This document shows, piece by piece, positions 62,890-64,000 of a stretch of 64,000 nt of DNA. The notes beneath the pieces were generated by a model. That model ran no database searches. It saw only the letters and a list, made by a program, of their open reading frames with translations, and was not told where the DNA came from. Numbering within the stretch: the stretch's first letter is position 1; each line of letters begins with the position of its first letter. The stretch lies in assembly GCF_001039355.2 (NCBI RefSeq), contig NW_019774770.1, forward strand, positions 186,001-250,000. Direction: 5' to 3'. Both the position numbers and the translations under genes were made by a program. The DNA comes from Lingula anatina (taxonomy: Eukaryota > Brachiopoda > Lingulata > Lingulida > Lingulidae).

Positions 62890-64000
62890 TGAAAAAGGGT
62901 GAGCTTTCAGTAACTGTCCATTTTTCAGTATTATTCTTTGGTTAACAATATCACAGATGGTGTAAATATTATTTTTTCTTTCTAGCATATAGTTTTTAAT
63001 TGGTTATGAGGCTTTTGAAAATATATAAAAATGTTTACAGATTATTGGTACAATTTATTTATTTTTCTGATTCACTTTGTTTGAGTCTGACTGTCGACAA
63101 GTGTCGTGTCTATGCGACTTAAGTAGCCCATGGATTGCCCCATATTTAGGTTTCCAGTACTCATCTTTATGAACTGAGTGTGTTGGACATTTTATATTTA
63201 AATATTTAAAAGTAAAAAGGGAGGGATAGGAATGCTAGAGGCAGTGGTAGACAAACTATCAAATCATAAAGTAAGATATATTTTAACCCTTATTTTACAG
63301 TCGATTAGTGCACTTCCTGGGACCACACTCATTGTCAAGGATCTTAGTTTTGAATCTTTGATACAAGTATTAATAAACTTGACAAAAAAAATCCAGAAGT
63401 GGTATTAGTACTTAACCCCCCCCCCCCCCCTCAAATTTTGTCTCAGTTTTTGGCCTTACACGGTATGCAAATATTGCCTCATAACAACTTGTATTAGTAA
63501 CTCTTGTGGCTATATATGGCATATCTTACAAATGGCATTAAAAAGTGGTAACACTGTTGCAAAGCAGAAATAAAAGACTAAAACATTATCAAACTGGTGA
63601 GTGAACTGATGCATAAGGACTTAATTAAGAGTGTTTTTTCAGAACAAAGATATACATATAGCCTTGACTTTGATAAATGCCTCTGCTTTTCAACTTTTCA
63701 AAAAGTTTGGCTTTCAAAGTAACTCCATAATTTTTCAATGTTCACAATCACCTCTGAAATTACCTCAGCTGTCATTATACTAGTATGGGCTTGAAGTGTT
63801 TTGTAACAACATTGAGTAATGATCAGGAAGATTGGCATTTGCACTTAGGCAGGTTCACCAGACACCCACTTATTGATATTGTGATGCAGAGATCATGTGC
63901 AAGATCCCAACCCGATACACACTTGTCTTGGAAAGTAAATTAATAGCTTTATTGAACAGAGTTAGGTCTTGTTTATAAATGCTTGGTGATATAGCATATT
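62890..64000. other. Intergenic DNA upstream of ARHGAP39
   Basis: No gene recognised to the right edge. A C-run lies at 63417-63430. The rest is AT-rich with only very short ORFs. Confidence 0.6.

Overview
The window is metazoan genomic DNA: AT-rich, intron-dense and single-copy. It carries three recognisable protein-coding genes with GT-AG introns, plus microsatellites and small non-autonomous DNA transposons. I see no operons, bacterial signals, CRISPR, rRNA or viral genes. The three proteins resemble bilaterian orthologs. Moderate introns (about 0.3-1.5 kb, a few of 5-13 kb), many AC/AT microsatellites and palindromic MITEs suggest an invertebrate, most plausibly a lophotrochozoan such as a mollusc. 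That placement is inference, not proof.

Layout. (1) Minus strand, 66-13539, with a probable leader exon ending at 26669: a RIPOR/FAM65 (Rho family-interacting cell polarization regulator) gene. Seventeen exons encode 960 residues in the window; the C-terminal end lies beyond the left edge. (2) Plus strand, 27305-32165: a complete NUP35 (Nup53) nucleoporin gene, 11 coding exons, 348 residues, head-to-head with RIPOR across a short ETS/CCAAT-bearing region. (3) Minus strand, 34770-62535: a complete ARHGAP39 (Vilse/CrossGAP) gene, 14 coding exons, 1274 residues, with two WW domains, a long disordered region, MyTH4 and RhoGAP, convergent with NUP35. Every intron phase agrees across each gene, which supports the models.

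Between genes. The 13.5-26.7 kb stretch is probably RIPOR's first intron. It holds three adjacent inverted-repeat elements (19.26-20.34 kb). A fourth TIR element lies in the large ARHGAP39 intron (49.07-49.63 kb). The same intron contains an ATG-led open segment with a donor in the right phase (52169-52338), a candidate alternative first exon giving an ARHGAP39 isoform without WW1.

Function. RIPOR proteins restrain RhoA and ARHGAP39 is a Rac/Cdc42-type GAP, so two Rho-family regulators flank an unrelated nuclear-pore gene. Nothing in the sequence shows that they act together. I found no convincing undescribed multi-gene system; the most useful leads are the alternative ARHGAP39 exon, its open leader upstream of the ATG, the shared RIPOR-NUP35 promoter, microsatellites abutting splice sites, and the MITE cluster.
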